Below, piece by piece: positions 32,938-56,184 of a stretch of 64,000 nt of DNA. The notes below the pieces were generated by a model. That model was given only the letters and a program-made list of their open reading frames with translations. It was not told the origin of the DNA and did not search any database. The stretch comes from Tetradesmus obliquus (taxonomy: Eukaryota; Chlorophyta; Chlorophyceae; Sphaeropleales; Scenedesmaceae): contig CP126198.1 of the NCBI GenBank assembly GCA_030272155.1, positions 1,054,001 through 1,118,000 on the forward strand, given 5' to 3'. Each line of letters begins with the position of its first letter. Within the stretch, counting starts at the first letter, position 1. The position numbers and the translations under genes were made by a program.

Positions 32938-34050
32938 CTTGGCAGCTGCAGCTGCCCTGCTGGGCTGATTTGGCAGGCACTTCACGATGCACACCGCATG
33001 GCTTGGCATATGTTTCGTACACACTAACAAGCTGCATACGGTGTGCCTTGCACTTTTATCCGATGCATCCTACTTGCTGCAAGTGATTTATGGTAATCAG
33101 GCGCTGCAACTTGCTTGATGACTTGAATTGAAGTCATCAGCAACTTAAAGCTGAACGTGTTCAAATCCAGTATGTTCAGAAAAATTACAGCCAGAGAACA
33201 CGGATCCCAGCCACAGCCATGCAAGAGCCAAACATTAAAACATGCATCTTCTCAAAACAACCAGATACCCAGCATCATTCAGACAATGTGCTTGGGCTCC
33301 TACATCGCAGCACATCATGCCATGATGGCATGTGCGCGCAAACGTAGGTGGCTGTGCAAAATTGTGGGGGAACACCATCAAGCTCAGAATCATGGCAACA
33401 GGAACACATACACTGCATGACAGCCCTGCCCAGACCACCAACGGCCGCTGCGTTGCCACCTGCCGCAAGCTCACTCGCAATGCAACACAAGCAATATACA
33501 TTGCTCCTCTTTTGCGCCACAAGCCCGCTACGCTACACCGCAGCCCAAGCCACTGCATGCACTGGCCGGCAGAGCCAGCAGCCCCTGCTGCAGCCGCCAT
33601 GCCGCCAGCAGGCAGCTTGCAAGGCCTGCAGTTTCACAGTTTTTGGCTTGCCGGGCCGGCTTGTGAACCCCTGCATGTGCCTACTGCTGCTGCCACAGCT
33701 GCTGCACCCTCGACACCTGATTGCTGCTGCAGCTGCTGCTGCTGCTGCTGCTGCTGATCACAGTAAGCCCAGGGGCTGCATCAGCAGCTGCACCCCTGCC
33801 ACCTGATTGCCTGACAGCCGCTGCCGTCACTGCTGCTGCTGCCGCTGCCGCTGCTTACGAAGAACCCCGGTGGAGGCACCAGCAGCTGCATCGAAGGGTT
33901 GCGCGAGTGCCCATCCTCCACATCTAGCGCTGTCACTCCTGCTGCTGCTGCTGGAGCCCCTGCTGCCGCTGCTCACAGGAAGCCCAGCGGCTGCACCAGC
34001 AGCTGCACCGAAGGGTTGCGCCAGTGGCCATCCTTCTGCCTCGCCAGCCG

Positions 34051-34081
<31 letters not shown>

Positions 34082-34112
34082 GCCTACATGCTGTGACTGT
34101 CACTGCTGCTGC
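32938..34112. other. 3' region of the beta-barrel gene with duplicated tail segments
   Basis: No independent gene was recognised. At about 33.87-33.92 and 33.97-34.05 kb, the minus strand carries further copies of the final coding segment of the barrel gene (DGHWRNPSVQLLVQPLGFL type). They lie beyond its stop codon and are separated by CTG/CAG-rich spacers. 32.94-33.6 kb is featureless to me. Confidence 0.55.
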
Positions 34113-36005
34113 TCATAGGAAGCCCAGCGGCTGCACCAGCAGCTGCACCGATGGGTTGCGCCAGTGCCCGTCCTCCTGCCTCGCCAGCCGTGCTGCTGCC
34201 ACCACCCACTTGCTGCGCATCTCAATGCCCGCTGCGCTGCTTGCCGTATCATAACTTGCCGCCAAGCTGCAGCCGCTGTCTCCGAGCCGCTTGCTAATGC
34301 CAAGTTTCGGCCCCTGGCGCTCAAAATCATGCGCAAGCTCAGCACACCATCCCTTGATGTTGTACCGCATCTGCTCCTGGTCCTGGTTAGGCACTACAAA
34401 GCGGTACAGCTTTGTGCTGAGGGGGATCTTCCAGAACAGCAGCGGGATGCGCTGCTTGATGTGCCTGTCAACGAAATTGCCGCCGAGGTTTGCCAGCCGG
34501 CCTAGGTCCAGGCGGGCCCCGAGCTTGGTTGCTGCCATCAGCTGCCCGCGGCGCGCCTCGTGCTCAACCCACACCGTGTGGCGGCTGAGGCCGTCGTCCT
34601 GTAAGCATGCAACGATCGGATATCAAAATGGATGACTTTCGTAACAGGTGAAGAGAGAGGTGCGCAACAGTGCTTCACCCAGACTGTGTGGCGGCTGAGG
34701 CAGTCGTCCTGCAAGCAAGCAGCAATAGCAATCTGATTGAGAAGAGAAATGTTTTTGGAGCTTGGCGGCTGCCATCAGCTGCCCGCGGCGCGCCTCGTGC
34801 TCCACCCAAACTGTGTGGCGGCTGAGGCCGTCATCCTGCAAGCATGCAGAGTTCGAGAGATGGTTAGATGCTGTTGTTACTTTGTAAGCAGGCAGTGCAA
34901 AGCGACGCGCCTCGTGCTCCACACTGTGTGCCGGCTGAGGCAATCGTGCTGCAAGCATGCACATAGAGGTAGCTTTACTAGATGGATGATGCTTTGGCAG
35001 TTGCTGAGGACAGCAGGTGAAGTTGGATGCATGAGCCCATGCCGATGATTGCAGAAACAGCTAGGGTGCGTAGCTGTGCAGGTGCATTTGCTTGTGTCGT
35101 GATATGCCTCTTAATTCGAAGCACTGCTGTACAGTCTAAGCTACAGCCACCACAGCCTGCACTGCCAGCAGCCTCAGCTGTCCTGCAATCAGTCAGCAGC
35201 ATGCATCAGGCTGCCGCGGCGGCACATCTTCTGCTGCCATTGTTCAGCAGCAGCACACTGAGCTAGGTTGCATGCAACCTCCACCATCCACTCCTGGGGA
35301 AGTTGGTCAATCAGCAGCAAATGATAAAATCCTGCAGCCGGTGAACTGCCTTTGGAACATCCCATTACCAGCTGCTGCGTGCTGCTGCGCTGCCAGCATA
35401 TTGAAATGCACACACAACCAACCCAATGTTCTCACCTGCACCAGCTGCACGTTGCGCGTCTCGTGGTCCCACACATCCTTGCGCCACTCCGGCCCAGGAA
35501 ATGACACAGCAGCCCGCAGCCGCGCCGCGCGGTCAACTGGGTCAATGCTGACTGCTAGGCTTGACTGCTCAGTGAAGGTATCTCCAGCCCAGGCCAGGCT
35601 CAGCTCTGGCTTGCGCTGGCTGAAGTCATATGAGATGCCTAGGAATCGATCCTCCGCCACTTGCTGTGCATACGCAAGCTTGAGGCTTGCCAGGGCACTG
35701 CCAACGAGGGACTGAGCTCGCAGCGGCGCGTCTGTGCCTGCTTTGTATGACAGGTTTGATGCGCTGATGTGGAAGGCATAATCCTTGCTGCGCAGGTTGA
35801 AGCCCACATCGCCGAGTGCTTCGATTACGTTGCCGTACTCGAGCTGCTCGGCTTCATCCCAGCCTCTACGGACTACGAAGTTGCAGCGAGAGGCAACACA
35901 CTGCGCTTTGTCCTTGCTGCTGCTGTACACTGCCCCCAGGTTGTGCAGGTCAAAGGGCAGCAGGCTGACGCCCGTGACAAAGTCGAGCTTGTTGCTGTTG
36001 CTCAT
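34113..36005 (-). CDS. Putative beta-barrel membrane protein (organelle outer-membrane type), family not identified
   Basis: Two exons, 35436-36005 and 34113-34598, joined in phase 0, give 351 aa. There is no signal or transit peptide. The sequence alternates polar and hydrophobic residues in short strand-like runs separated by charged turns (LDFVTGVSLLPFD, FNLRSKDYAFHISASNL, KLYRFVVPN), as in outer-envelope or mitochondrial porin-like barrels. I could not match it to a named family (OEP21, OEP24, OEP37, VDAC, Sam50). The last 20 residues (DGHWRNPSVQLLVQPLGFL) recur as extra copies downstream and at two other places in the window. The intron holds three more heads of exon 2. Confidence 0.65.
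34598..34948 (-). repeat. Four tandem heads of barrel exon 2, each with an acceptor
   Basis: Read on the minus strand, CAG followed by the bases coding DDGLSRHTVWVEHEARR begins at 34948, 34835, 34708 and 34598, a spacing of 113-127 bp. Only the copy at 34598 continues as the real exon. The others run 50-90 nt and then revert to intron. The copy at 34835 extends furthest, through MAAAKL. The acceptor context is gcatgcttgcag or gcatgcttacag. Confidence 0.85.
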
Positions 36006-36396
36006 TTCAGGCGCTGCTGCGGCGAATGGATGCGGGAGTGTGCCTGCAGCTGCAGTGTTGCTGTTTCGAGAGTGGTGTGCGCACAGCAGTTATTTCATAG
36101 CACCGTGGCACGCAAATCTAGTGATTCTCAACACGTTTGTAACGGTTAGGATTGAAGGACTGTAAATGGCAGCCTCTGACAAAAGCGATCTCAAAGACCG
36201 GCTGCTGAACAGCCCCAGGACATGACACCAGAGTGCATTATGTGCTGATCACACTGACCAAAGCACATCAACAGTTCACAGATAATCTTACTTTTATTCG
36301 TGCTTCGTTCTGCTGCTGGTGACTACTGGGGCTGTAGTGCTGGGGTGTGCAAAGGGCCTACGTAAACTCTGCAGGTGCCTAAAGTTGACACGAGGC
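36006..36396. other. Divergent promoter region between the barrel gene and MPP alpha
   Basis: A gap of about 390 bp between two start codons in opposite directions. No TATA box or other element was recognised with confidence. The MPP alpha frame is open back to a Met at 36319, but the Met at 36397 gives the better presequence. Confidence 0.5.
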
Positions 36397-41680
<5,284 letters not shown>

Positions 41681-41742
41681 CATGCGCGGGCTGCAAGGGC
41701 GCGGCGTAGTGCGCACTACTGAGCTTGCTCAGCAGCTGATGA

Positions 41743-41747
41743 TGTAA
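41743..41747 (+). terminator. Candidate polyadenylation signal of MPP alpha
   Basis: TGTAA, the usual green-algal poly(A) signal, 63 bp after the stop codon. Confidence 0.4.
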
Positions 41748-42070
41748 CATTTTTCACCTCTCTGGAGTGTATCAAGTTGGTGTTGTCCTGGCTGGTTCTT
41801 GACCTGTTTAGCACAAGTTCAGATTGACCTGTTTAGCACAAGCTCAGAGTCATGCAGTGCTTGTCAAATCATGTGTGGCCATATGGGGGCGATGGCTCGC
41901 ATGCAAGCTGGTGATGTAACCAGAGCCTCTATGCACACTGCGGCCTGAGTGCATGTGGCACGTCGCTTGCCGTTCAGGCTCGGACTGCGCTGTCCCTTGA
42001 AATGCTTGCTACATACCAGTTTGATGCATTGCACTGTCTGCAGACTCTCCCGCGTCCCTTGTTATACCAG

Positions 42071-42392
42071 ACAGGGGTGTGCCGTTACAGATTTCACTTT
42101 TAGTTGTTTCTGTAATTTCACTGAAATTTCATTTCAAATTTCAATCGATCTGGGCTCCACTGCGCGAAGTGAAATGACAGCGAAATGGGCTTTTGGAAAG
42201 CGAGGAACGCGTTGGCTCACGCAAGGATATATCAGAAATAGTCGATTAGCATTGCAATATATCTTTTAGGGGTTACAGCATAGCAGAGGCCCCTGGAACC
42301 CATGCAAAGCAACCTACTGCAGTGAACTGCAAGGCGCTCCCTGCAGCTTGCTGCCACGTGGGGGGCAGGAGGGCGCTCCTGTCAAGACCAAG

Positions 42393-42425
<33 letters not shown>

Positions 42426-42592
42426 ACTTATGCCAACAATAACTGTACACATCACCGGTTAGCACAAGCAAGCATGAACATATGCAAAACAAAGCCACAT
42501 TCCCAGCTCAGTGCCACTCTGCTGCTGCTCATCTTGTGTCATGATCCAGCTAGCATGCTGCGCTACCCCTGCTGCTGCTCCTCCCCCTCTCC

Positions 42593-42623
<31 letters not shown>

Positions 42624-42806
42624 TCGTCTTCTATGATGCTGTCCAGCCACTCCTAGCTTGCAGTTTGAACTTGCCCGCCCGCTGGTTGTTGCTGCTGCTC
42701 AGCCATCTTTCACTATTACACGTTCCGCGTTTCACTTTTCATTTCATTTCAGATTTCATGAAATTTCTTTCACGAGGAGCCAAAAACCTGAAATGGAACA
42801 CCCCTG
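42071..42806. mobile_element. Non-autonomous hAT-like element, 736 bp
   Basis: Terminal inverted repeats CAGGGGTGTGCCGTTACAG (left) and CAGGGGTGTTCCATTTCAG (right, reversed) match at 16 of 19 positions. They are flanked by a perfect 8-bp target duplication ATACCAGA (42063-42070 and 42807-42814). The CAGGG-type end and the 8-bp duplication are those of the hAT superfamily. Subterminal regions are rich in ATTTCA/TGAAAT motifs in both orientations. There is no transposase. An ATC repeat and CTG runs lie inside. Confidence 0.85.
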
Positions 42807-42814
42807 ATACCAGA

Positions 42815-43063
42815 TCGTCTGCATGTTCAACCGTACCGGCCAATGCAGAGCACCTCGGCCGAGCACGATCTCTAAGAACTTCGACGATCTAACTCAAACA
42901 ACTCCTTGGTTGTTCGAGAATTGTTTTGGTTGGTCCTCCATTGCCATGCTATCGACTCCTTCGCAGTGAAGAAAAGCAGTCCCATTGGGTCAGCTTGCTG
43001 TAGCAAGCACGCCGTGCAAGGGCTGCGTGTCTCCGAGTAGCAGAGAAGCAGTAGATAGCGTTC
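42815..43063 (+). other. 5' flank of protease copy C
   Basis: It shares some blocks with the flanks of copies A and B, such as CAGCTTGCTG/CAAGCTGACC and the CGAAGGAGTCGATAG-like segment next to the start. A duplicated promoter region is therefore likely. No TATA box was recognised. Confidence 0.45.
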
Positions 43064-49457
<6,394 letters not shown>

Positions 49458-52069
49458 CGCGGCATGTGACATGCTGCATGTTACAGGGGCGGACTCTTTG
49501 TGGCAAGTTAAGGTCAGGCATACACGCATAGGCCGGATAGGGCTGCAGTGCGCCCAGTGCACATCAGCGCATTGCATTGCATGATCCAATGCACAGCGCC
49601 TGTTGTGCAGCAGATCGCGCAAAAGGGTGGTGGGTTGCATCTGCATGTGCCTTGTGTGTGCTTTCATGTCTGCCCTGTGATATGCTTGGTAGGCCGCGAT
49701 CAAGCGTCAAGTTGGCAGTGGAGAAGGTTAGTGTGCATGTCTGCCACACCACCCGCCAGATGATGTTGTAGCTTAGCTGTTGCACTCAAAATTCACATTT
49801 CACACACTCTATTGCCTGCTCCTAACACCGAGATGTGGTTTGAAAAAGACGTGCACTGTTTGTAGCGTGGCATGTCGTAGTTTTGAAGTACACGGGGTAG
49901 CAGCAGGAGGGCTTGCCGCTGCTGGCAGCAACGGTTTTAGCAATGGTTGCCGTAGGTTGGCTTCCGGCCTCTCGCTTGGCAAGCCACAGTATGGTCGCAG
50001 CAGTAGCAGCAGTTGTTGAAAGCAGCAGCAAGGCAGGAGGATGGGCACTGGCGCAACCCCTCGGTGCAGCTGCTGGTGCAGCCACTGGGCTTCCTGTGAG
50101 CGGCAGCAGTAACAGTCACAGCATGTAGGCGGCAGCAGCAGCAGCAGCACGGCTGGCGAGGCAGGAGGATGGCCACTCGCGCAACCCCTCGATGCAGCTG
50201 CTGTTGCAGCCACTGTGCTTCCTGTGAGCGGCAGCAGCAGCGGCAACAGGGGTGGCAGCAGCAGCAGCAGCAGCAGCAGCAGGGGCGGCAGCAGCAGCAG
50301 GAGTGACAGCGCTAGATGTGGAGGATGGCCACTGGCGCAACCCCTCGGTGCAGCTGCTGGTGCAGCCACTGGGGTTCGGCCGAGCGGCAGCAGCAGCAGC
50401 AGCAACAGGGGCGGCAGGGGTGGCAGCAGGGGTGGCAGCAGCAGCAGCAGCAGCAGCTCTAGTGGCAGCTCTAATTGTTGAGGATGGGCACTCGCGCAAC
50501 CCTTCGATGCAGCTGCTGATGCAGCCGCTGGGCTTCCTGTGAGCGGCAGCAGCAGGGGTGGCAGCCTTAGGTTGCAAGGGGCCAGCAGAAGCAGTAGAAG
50601 CAGTGACAGCAGCATTTGAGTGGCGGTGGTGCAACAGTGGCAACAACGGCTTGCAAGAGACAGTAGCTGGCTGCACAGCCAGCTGCAATTTGTGCAGCAA
50701 GCCGAAGCTCTGGTGCAAAATATCGTGCAAGCTGCATGATGCTGCCTGCCTACAACATGATGTTGGCGGCTGCAGCAGATGCTGCTTGCCGCGCAGGCTA
50801 GTGCGGCAAGTGGCATGGGCTGCTGTGATGCATTGCGTATCGGGTTTGTGGCATTGCTGTGACGCCACTGCATTGCAATGCTTGTGTTTTTCGCTACGAG
50901 CGCACCTGCGAACAACGTTGATTGTAGCTGCAGCCGATTGGGTGGTCTGTGCTGCAGGCGCTGTCGTGCGGCATGTTGCAGTCTGGGTGTGACTGATGCT
51001 TAGTAAGCCTGTTACGTCTACATGCTAAGCAGTACCGTCTTCGGCTTTCAGACCAATCACACATTTGCCTGTGATGCCTGCAGTGCACTTGTGCACATTG
51101 TCTAGATTGCTGCATGCCAGATTCGAACGGGAGTGTTGGTTACACTACAACGATCCTAGGCATCAACTAACAGCTGGGGTCCTCACATACACGCACAGCC
51201 GTCCACCAGTAAGAGATAGCTAAGGCGCCACTGAATCGCTGCGGCTGCTGGCCAGAAAACAACTGCGCTGGCCTGCCAGATGGAATTAACACGTGGCTGA
51301 TGACTGTACTGCCAGCACGCTGCTGGTAGCAAACACTAGTTGGCGCACGAACACACACGCGCCAAGCTCTAGAGGTGTATCTATTGAATGCGGTGCAGGA
51401 GGCACCAGCCCACACATGTGCACCATACTACTTCTGGCAACCAACCGCCGACCCTAGGTACTGAAACAAAGCACTGCCTGGCAGGGATTATGGACAGCGC
51501 TGCAGGCGACGCCTGTCACAAGCTGCAGCTGCAGGGATCTGCGCCGCAACGTTCAAGTAAAAATAAGCACAGAACAACAGTTGTAGCGCTTCAAGAATGG
51601 ATCACGCAGGCAAACAGGGTGTAATCTGTCAGGGGGCCTTGAATCACTTGTGCAGGCAGTTTGACCAGCACTATCATACCGCACAACAAGCACACATGTC
51701 CCAGGACAACAGCCTAAATGCATATATCAAACAGCATGAACAACATGCAGCAGGCCAGGATCACATCACAGCGCAAAACACGTGGCATCAAAAGCTGCCA
51801 ACATGCCTGCTGCTGTGGCACTGTCTGCAGCTAACCATGTCAGGTATTAGTCCTATAAGAACCATGTCTGTTGAACAATCCAACACCATCTCCCACACTA
51901 AGTGTCACATCAGTTATTGGTCACGTCACATCTTGGGCAACAATAAATGGAAATCAATGCGCCGAGCTCTTTGCTCAGTCAGTGCCCGGGACACAGTGGC
52001 ATGTAAGCCCTCCTGAGCCGCCGTAACACTTTTTATAAAGCCTGCGGGCTGCTGTGCCTGTAGAGGCCT
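49458..52069. other. 3' flank of protease copy C and intergenic region
   Basis: 49.55-49.75 kb resembles the flank downstream of copy B. 49.9-50.55 kb holds the barrel-tail array. 50.55-52.07 kb shows nothing I can name: no long supported frame, RNA gene or transposon end. Confidence 0.5.
50028..50541 (+). repeat. Array of four barrel-gene tail segments
   Basis: Copies at about 50028-50099, 50152-50229, 50305-50375 and 50478-50541 code variants of (Q)EDGHWRNPSVQLLVQPLGFL. Three end in TGA after FL, as in the beta-barrel gene at 34113 (the third reads GFGRA instead). CAG-rich spacers separate them. There is no upstream barrel body, so these are dispersed gene-tail fragments. Confidence 0.75.
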
Positions 52070-54022
52070 CTACAGCTTCTTCTTGCCCCAGCCTCCCCAG
52101 CCGCCGTAGCCACCGTAGCCTGCAGCAGCAGCAGCAGCAGCTATGTCAGTGTCTGGTCAGACCTCAGACATGCAGCGGACGGGCGAGGCCCACAGGGTGC
52201 ATTTGATGTGACAGCATGCTGTAGAAGAACACAGGCCCACTCAGGAAGCAGTACACTACTGCCTACTAGTAATGCTGAACAGCGAGCTGTGCATGCTGTC
52301 TTGAGCATCTTGAACACTACATATCACCTGCAGCGGTGTGCTACCTGAGACACTGTGTTGCAGGCATGGCACTCACCACCACCATAAGACTGGCTCTGTG
52401 CCTGGGCCTGTGCCTGGGACATGGAGCCACCTGCAGCACCAGCAGCAGCAGCAAAAGAGATATGTTAGAAGGTCCTCCATTGCAGGTTGCGTTGATGGCG
52501 CGCATAGCAGAAGCACCTGCCAGCCAGTTGTTACAGCACAGTAAAACCATGGCATCAAGTCAACCGACAGAATTCAGCCCACACGTGTAGCCTGACACTG
52601 TCACACCGCTGACAGCGACCATTGCTATCAGCAGCAGCAGCAGCAGCAGCAGCAGCACTCACCCCAGCCATTGCCGAAGGACTCGGCCCGCGCTCCAGCA
52701 GACGCGCCTGATCCTCCCCAGCCGCCATTGAAGGAGCTGGACTCAGCATAAGCACTGGCACTGGAGCCAGACCCGCCCCACTGGGCTGCCTTGTCAGCAG
52801 CGTTGACCGCGTTGACTGTATTGACTGCGTTGACTGCATCAGCAGCCAGCAACTTGCGGGCCATGCGCTTCTTGCCCCAGCCTCCCCAGCCGCCATAGCC
52901 TGCAGCAGCAGCAGCAGCAGCAGCAGTGAGATTGAGGTGCCCACAGCCACCTTTGCTTCATCATGGTGGCAAAAACTGACGGCATACTGCAGTGGAACCA
53001 CATATGTCACCTGACGACCAGCGCCAAGTAGTGTGCTACACAGCCTAGTCGAGATATGCAAAACATATAATCTGCAGCAGCACATGTATGTACTGCTCCA
53101 GCACGCATCTGCCGCTGCATTTGTTGCGTGGTGTCAGTGGCAGCAGCAATTCATCACAGGATCTGGATGCATCAGCAGGCGCAGCACTCACCCCACAGGG
53201 ACCCCACACCAGATCTCAGGGGTCCTTCAACCCTCTCAACCCCTAATACCCAGACCCTAGGCCCCTAAGACGCAGCACTCACCACCACCAAAGGACTGGC
53301 TCTGCGCCTGGGCCTGCGCCTGAGACTGTGATCCACCCCATCCATTGCCCCAGGAGTTGGAGCGTGCAAACGCCTCAGCGTTGCTGCCGCTGCCGCCAAA
53401 CCCTCCAAAGGAGCCAGCCCGCGCGCCAGCAGAGGCAGAGGAGCCACTGCCGCCCCAGCCCCACTGCTGTGCAGCCTGCTTGCTCTGTGCTGCATTTGCG
53501 GCCTGCACACTGTTGATGCTATCAGTGCCAGCCAGCTTGCGCCTGCCCCAGCCTCCCCAGCCACCACCCATGGACTGGGACTGGGCCTGCGCCTGCGCTT
53601 GGGACATGGAGCCACCTGTGGGACACAACAGCAGCAGCAGCAGCGTAAGAAGTTTGGTTGACACACAGGCAGGCAGGCCAACAGCAGCGTGCAAGCTGGC
53701 TGCCGCTGACAGGCATTGCAGCAGCTACCCATCCAGCACTGGCCATGTGTTCAATTTGTTGTGGCTCGTACCATCCAAGATGGTGCCGGGACCCACATGT
53801 AACTATCCTCTCATTGACAGCGCGCTGCACCCAACATGTTCTGCTGCTGGCTGCTGCTGGCCAGGCAGCACTAAGCTGGAAGGTCTAGGTAGTAATCACC
53901 AGTTTGGAGCCGCAAGAGCAACTGCCACTGCCACTGCTACCGCAGCTGCCTGTTGTTTGCACGCACCTCCCATGCCCATGGACTGTGCCTGTGCCTGTGC
54001 CTGGCTCTGACTCATGCCACCT

Positions 54023-54063
<41 letters not shown>

Positions 54064-54237
54064 CGACAGCAACAGTCAGTCCAGCAATGCATGTACAACA
54101 GCTGGTGTCAATAAGAGCGCTTGAAAACAGACCATAACACTTTGGCATTAAGTCAAGTATCTGATTGTTGTTTGCACGCACCTCCCATGCCCATGGACTG
54201 TGCCTGTGCCTGTGCCTGGCTCTGACTCATGCCACCT

Positions 54238-54269
<32 letters not shown>

Positions 54270-54477
54270 CGACAGCAACAGTCAGTCCAGCAATGCATGT
54301 AGAACAGCTGGTGTCAATAAGAGCGCTTGAAAACAGACCATCACACTTTGGCATTAGTCAATCATCTGAAGAAACCCTGCCGTTGAAACTACATGCTTTA
54401 CAATCAGTGCTGGTTGTAAAGGCACGCTGATGGATTATACTGCACAAACATCCCAGCTAGGCGTCTGTTGCTGCACT

Positions 54478-54515
<38 letters not shown>

Positions 54516-55393
54516 CGCACCCATGGACTGGCTCTGTGCCTGCGCCTGTGCCTGGGACATGCTGCTACCACCCCGGTTGTTGCCACCCCAGCCTCCACCA
54601 CCATATGGGTTGTTGTTGCCACCCCATCCACCATAACCACCCCTAGCAGCAGCAGCAGCAGCAGCAGCAACAGCAGGTGGTGATGACAAACAGAAGCAGC
54701 AGCAGCAGCAGCAGCATGTTGATGACAGATAGAGGGTGCATAACAGCACTGTGTGCACTGTGATTCTTACCAAACCACAAGTACCTGCCGGCAACCTCGC
54801 GCTGGTGTTTGGCATACACTGTCGTCAGATATGGTGTGCTAGCTATCGCTAATTAGCGATAATAATCAAGCTGTACCAGCAATCGAATCACCCGTGCCCC
54901 ACTTGTCTTATGCAGCACCACACATGTATGTGCTTGGTCTGATGCTGCATACGATCTTGTGATCTTATGCTGTTCTATGCATATGGATCTTATGTAGATA
55001 CATGTCCACTGAGACCTAAACTGGCCTACACCTCACCCCTCACCTGCGCCCCCAGCGCTGCTGTGCGCTCTCGGCCGTCTGTGCAGCATCAACGCCGGCC
55101 AGGGAGCGCCTCTTTCCATATCCCTCAGGGCCGTACCAGGGCATTGGCTGCATGGGTGGCATCATTGCGGGCTGCATAGGGCCGTTGAAAGTTTGCACCT
55201 TGTCTCCCTGCAGTGTGGTGGTGGTGGTCTTGCCGTTGACTGTTTGACTGGTCAGCATGGCGGTTTCGACCTTGCCGCCGTTGTTGGTGCTGCTGACCAT
55301 GGATGACTGGAAGTAGGGGCCGGGGGCCTGCTGCTGCTGCTGGGGAGGGGGCTGCTGCTGGGGCGGCTTGGCAGGGGCGGGTTTGGGCTCTGC

Positions 55394-55435
<42 letters not shown>

Positions 55436-56051
55436 GTTGAGCATACAAGGTTAGACCCATTAGACCAAGACTCTGAGTATTTTCACGGGCGACGCTATGG
55501 CAGAAGATAGGTCTAGAGGCGCCAAATGGTGTGTAGTGCTGCTGCCTTCTGCAGCTGCCACGTGCGAAGGTGAGCGGAAGGTCGAAAAGGGTCACGGCGC
55601 GGCAGGACCCCTGATGCTTTTGAAAACAGAGCTTAGATGCTTTTTACTTCTGTAAATGCATCTCTAGGTCTGCTGTGCCTGGCTGAACAGCATCCCACGG
55701 GGTTTGCGTCTATCGCATAACGGGTGGGTGATATGAGCACGCTGCACACCCGACTTGAACCTAGTAGAAACCTGTTTCTGTATCGCAAGTAGACTTACTT
55801 GGCTGCTGGGTTGGCTGTGCCAGGCTTGCGCACACTGCGAGCAGGCGGGGAACAGCAGCGGAACACACCGGTCAGAACATGATCGTTGAAATGCCCTGCC
55901 CATGATTGACATCTTTTATTGCATAAACTTCTAGTGCTTTAGAATCATGATGTGTACGGCACACTCGCAGTCTTGGAGACAGTGACAGTACAGTACTGTT
56001 GGTTGCAATCTCACCGCACAGCGCCAAGCAGGCGACCACCAAGACCTTCAT
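52070..56051 (-). CDS. Secreted Gly/Gln/Ala/Ser-rich modular repeat protein, function unknown
   Basis: Ten exons: 56015-56051, 55799-55834, 55044-55389, 54521-54642, 54182-54235, 53967-54020, 53283-53615, 52663-52899, 52377-52430 and 52070-52119. They total 1323 nt, 440 aa, and all phases agree. The signal peptide MKVLVVACLALCVCASLAQP is followed by a Pro/Gln-rich stretch. Two modules then repeat: an alternating Gln/Ala strand (MSQAQAQAQSQSMGGG, six times) and a basic-hydrophobic segment (RRSLAGVDAAQTAESAQQ, RRKLAGTDSINS, ARKLLAADAVNA), linked by GYGGWGGWG and Ser/Ala/Gly blocks. Five internal exons are phase 1-1 and thus interchangeable; three are exactly 54 nt. The composition suggests a silk-like, adhesive or wall/matrix protein, which is an inference. 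I do not recognise a family. Most introns begin or end in CTG repeats. Confidence 0.75.
53967..54235 (-). repeat. Duplicated 54-nt cassette exon with flanking intron
   Basis: Exons 54182-54235 and 53967-54020 code the same GGMSQSQAQAQAQSMGMG segment. About 150-200 bp of flanking intron (including the CAG run and GTCGACAGCAACAGTCAGTC) is almost identical, showing a recent tandem duplication of about 215 bp that added one phase-1 exon in frame. Confidence 0.9.
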
Positions 56052-56176
56052 GATCCTTTACTTGATCAAAGTCAACTTCGTTGATTGCTGGCGCTCGTAG
56101 TAGGTCTGGATGCCTTCGCTAAGAACAGAGACTGGCTGCACTGCGATGCTGCTGTTGTCCCCTTGCTGGGCTGCGC

Positions 56177-56184
56177 TTATATAG
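56177..56184 (-). promoter_or_regulatory. Candidate TATA box of the Gly/Gln-rich protein gene
   Basis: CTATATAA on the minus strand, about 126 bp before the start codon at 56051; a plausible core promoter for a short 5' UTR. Confidence 0.5.

Noticed and set aside
34113-36005. Assignment of the barrel protein to OEP24, OEP37, VDAC or Sam50
   Set aside because: Strand-like patterning is visible, but no family signature (such as POTRA domains or the VDAC motif) could be matched from memory.
51121-51140. tRNA-like B-box around ATTCGAACGGG
   Set aside because: No matching A-box or cloverleaf arms could be drawn around it.
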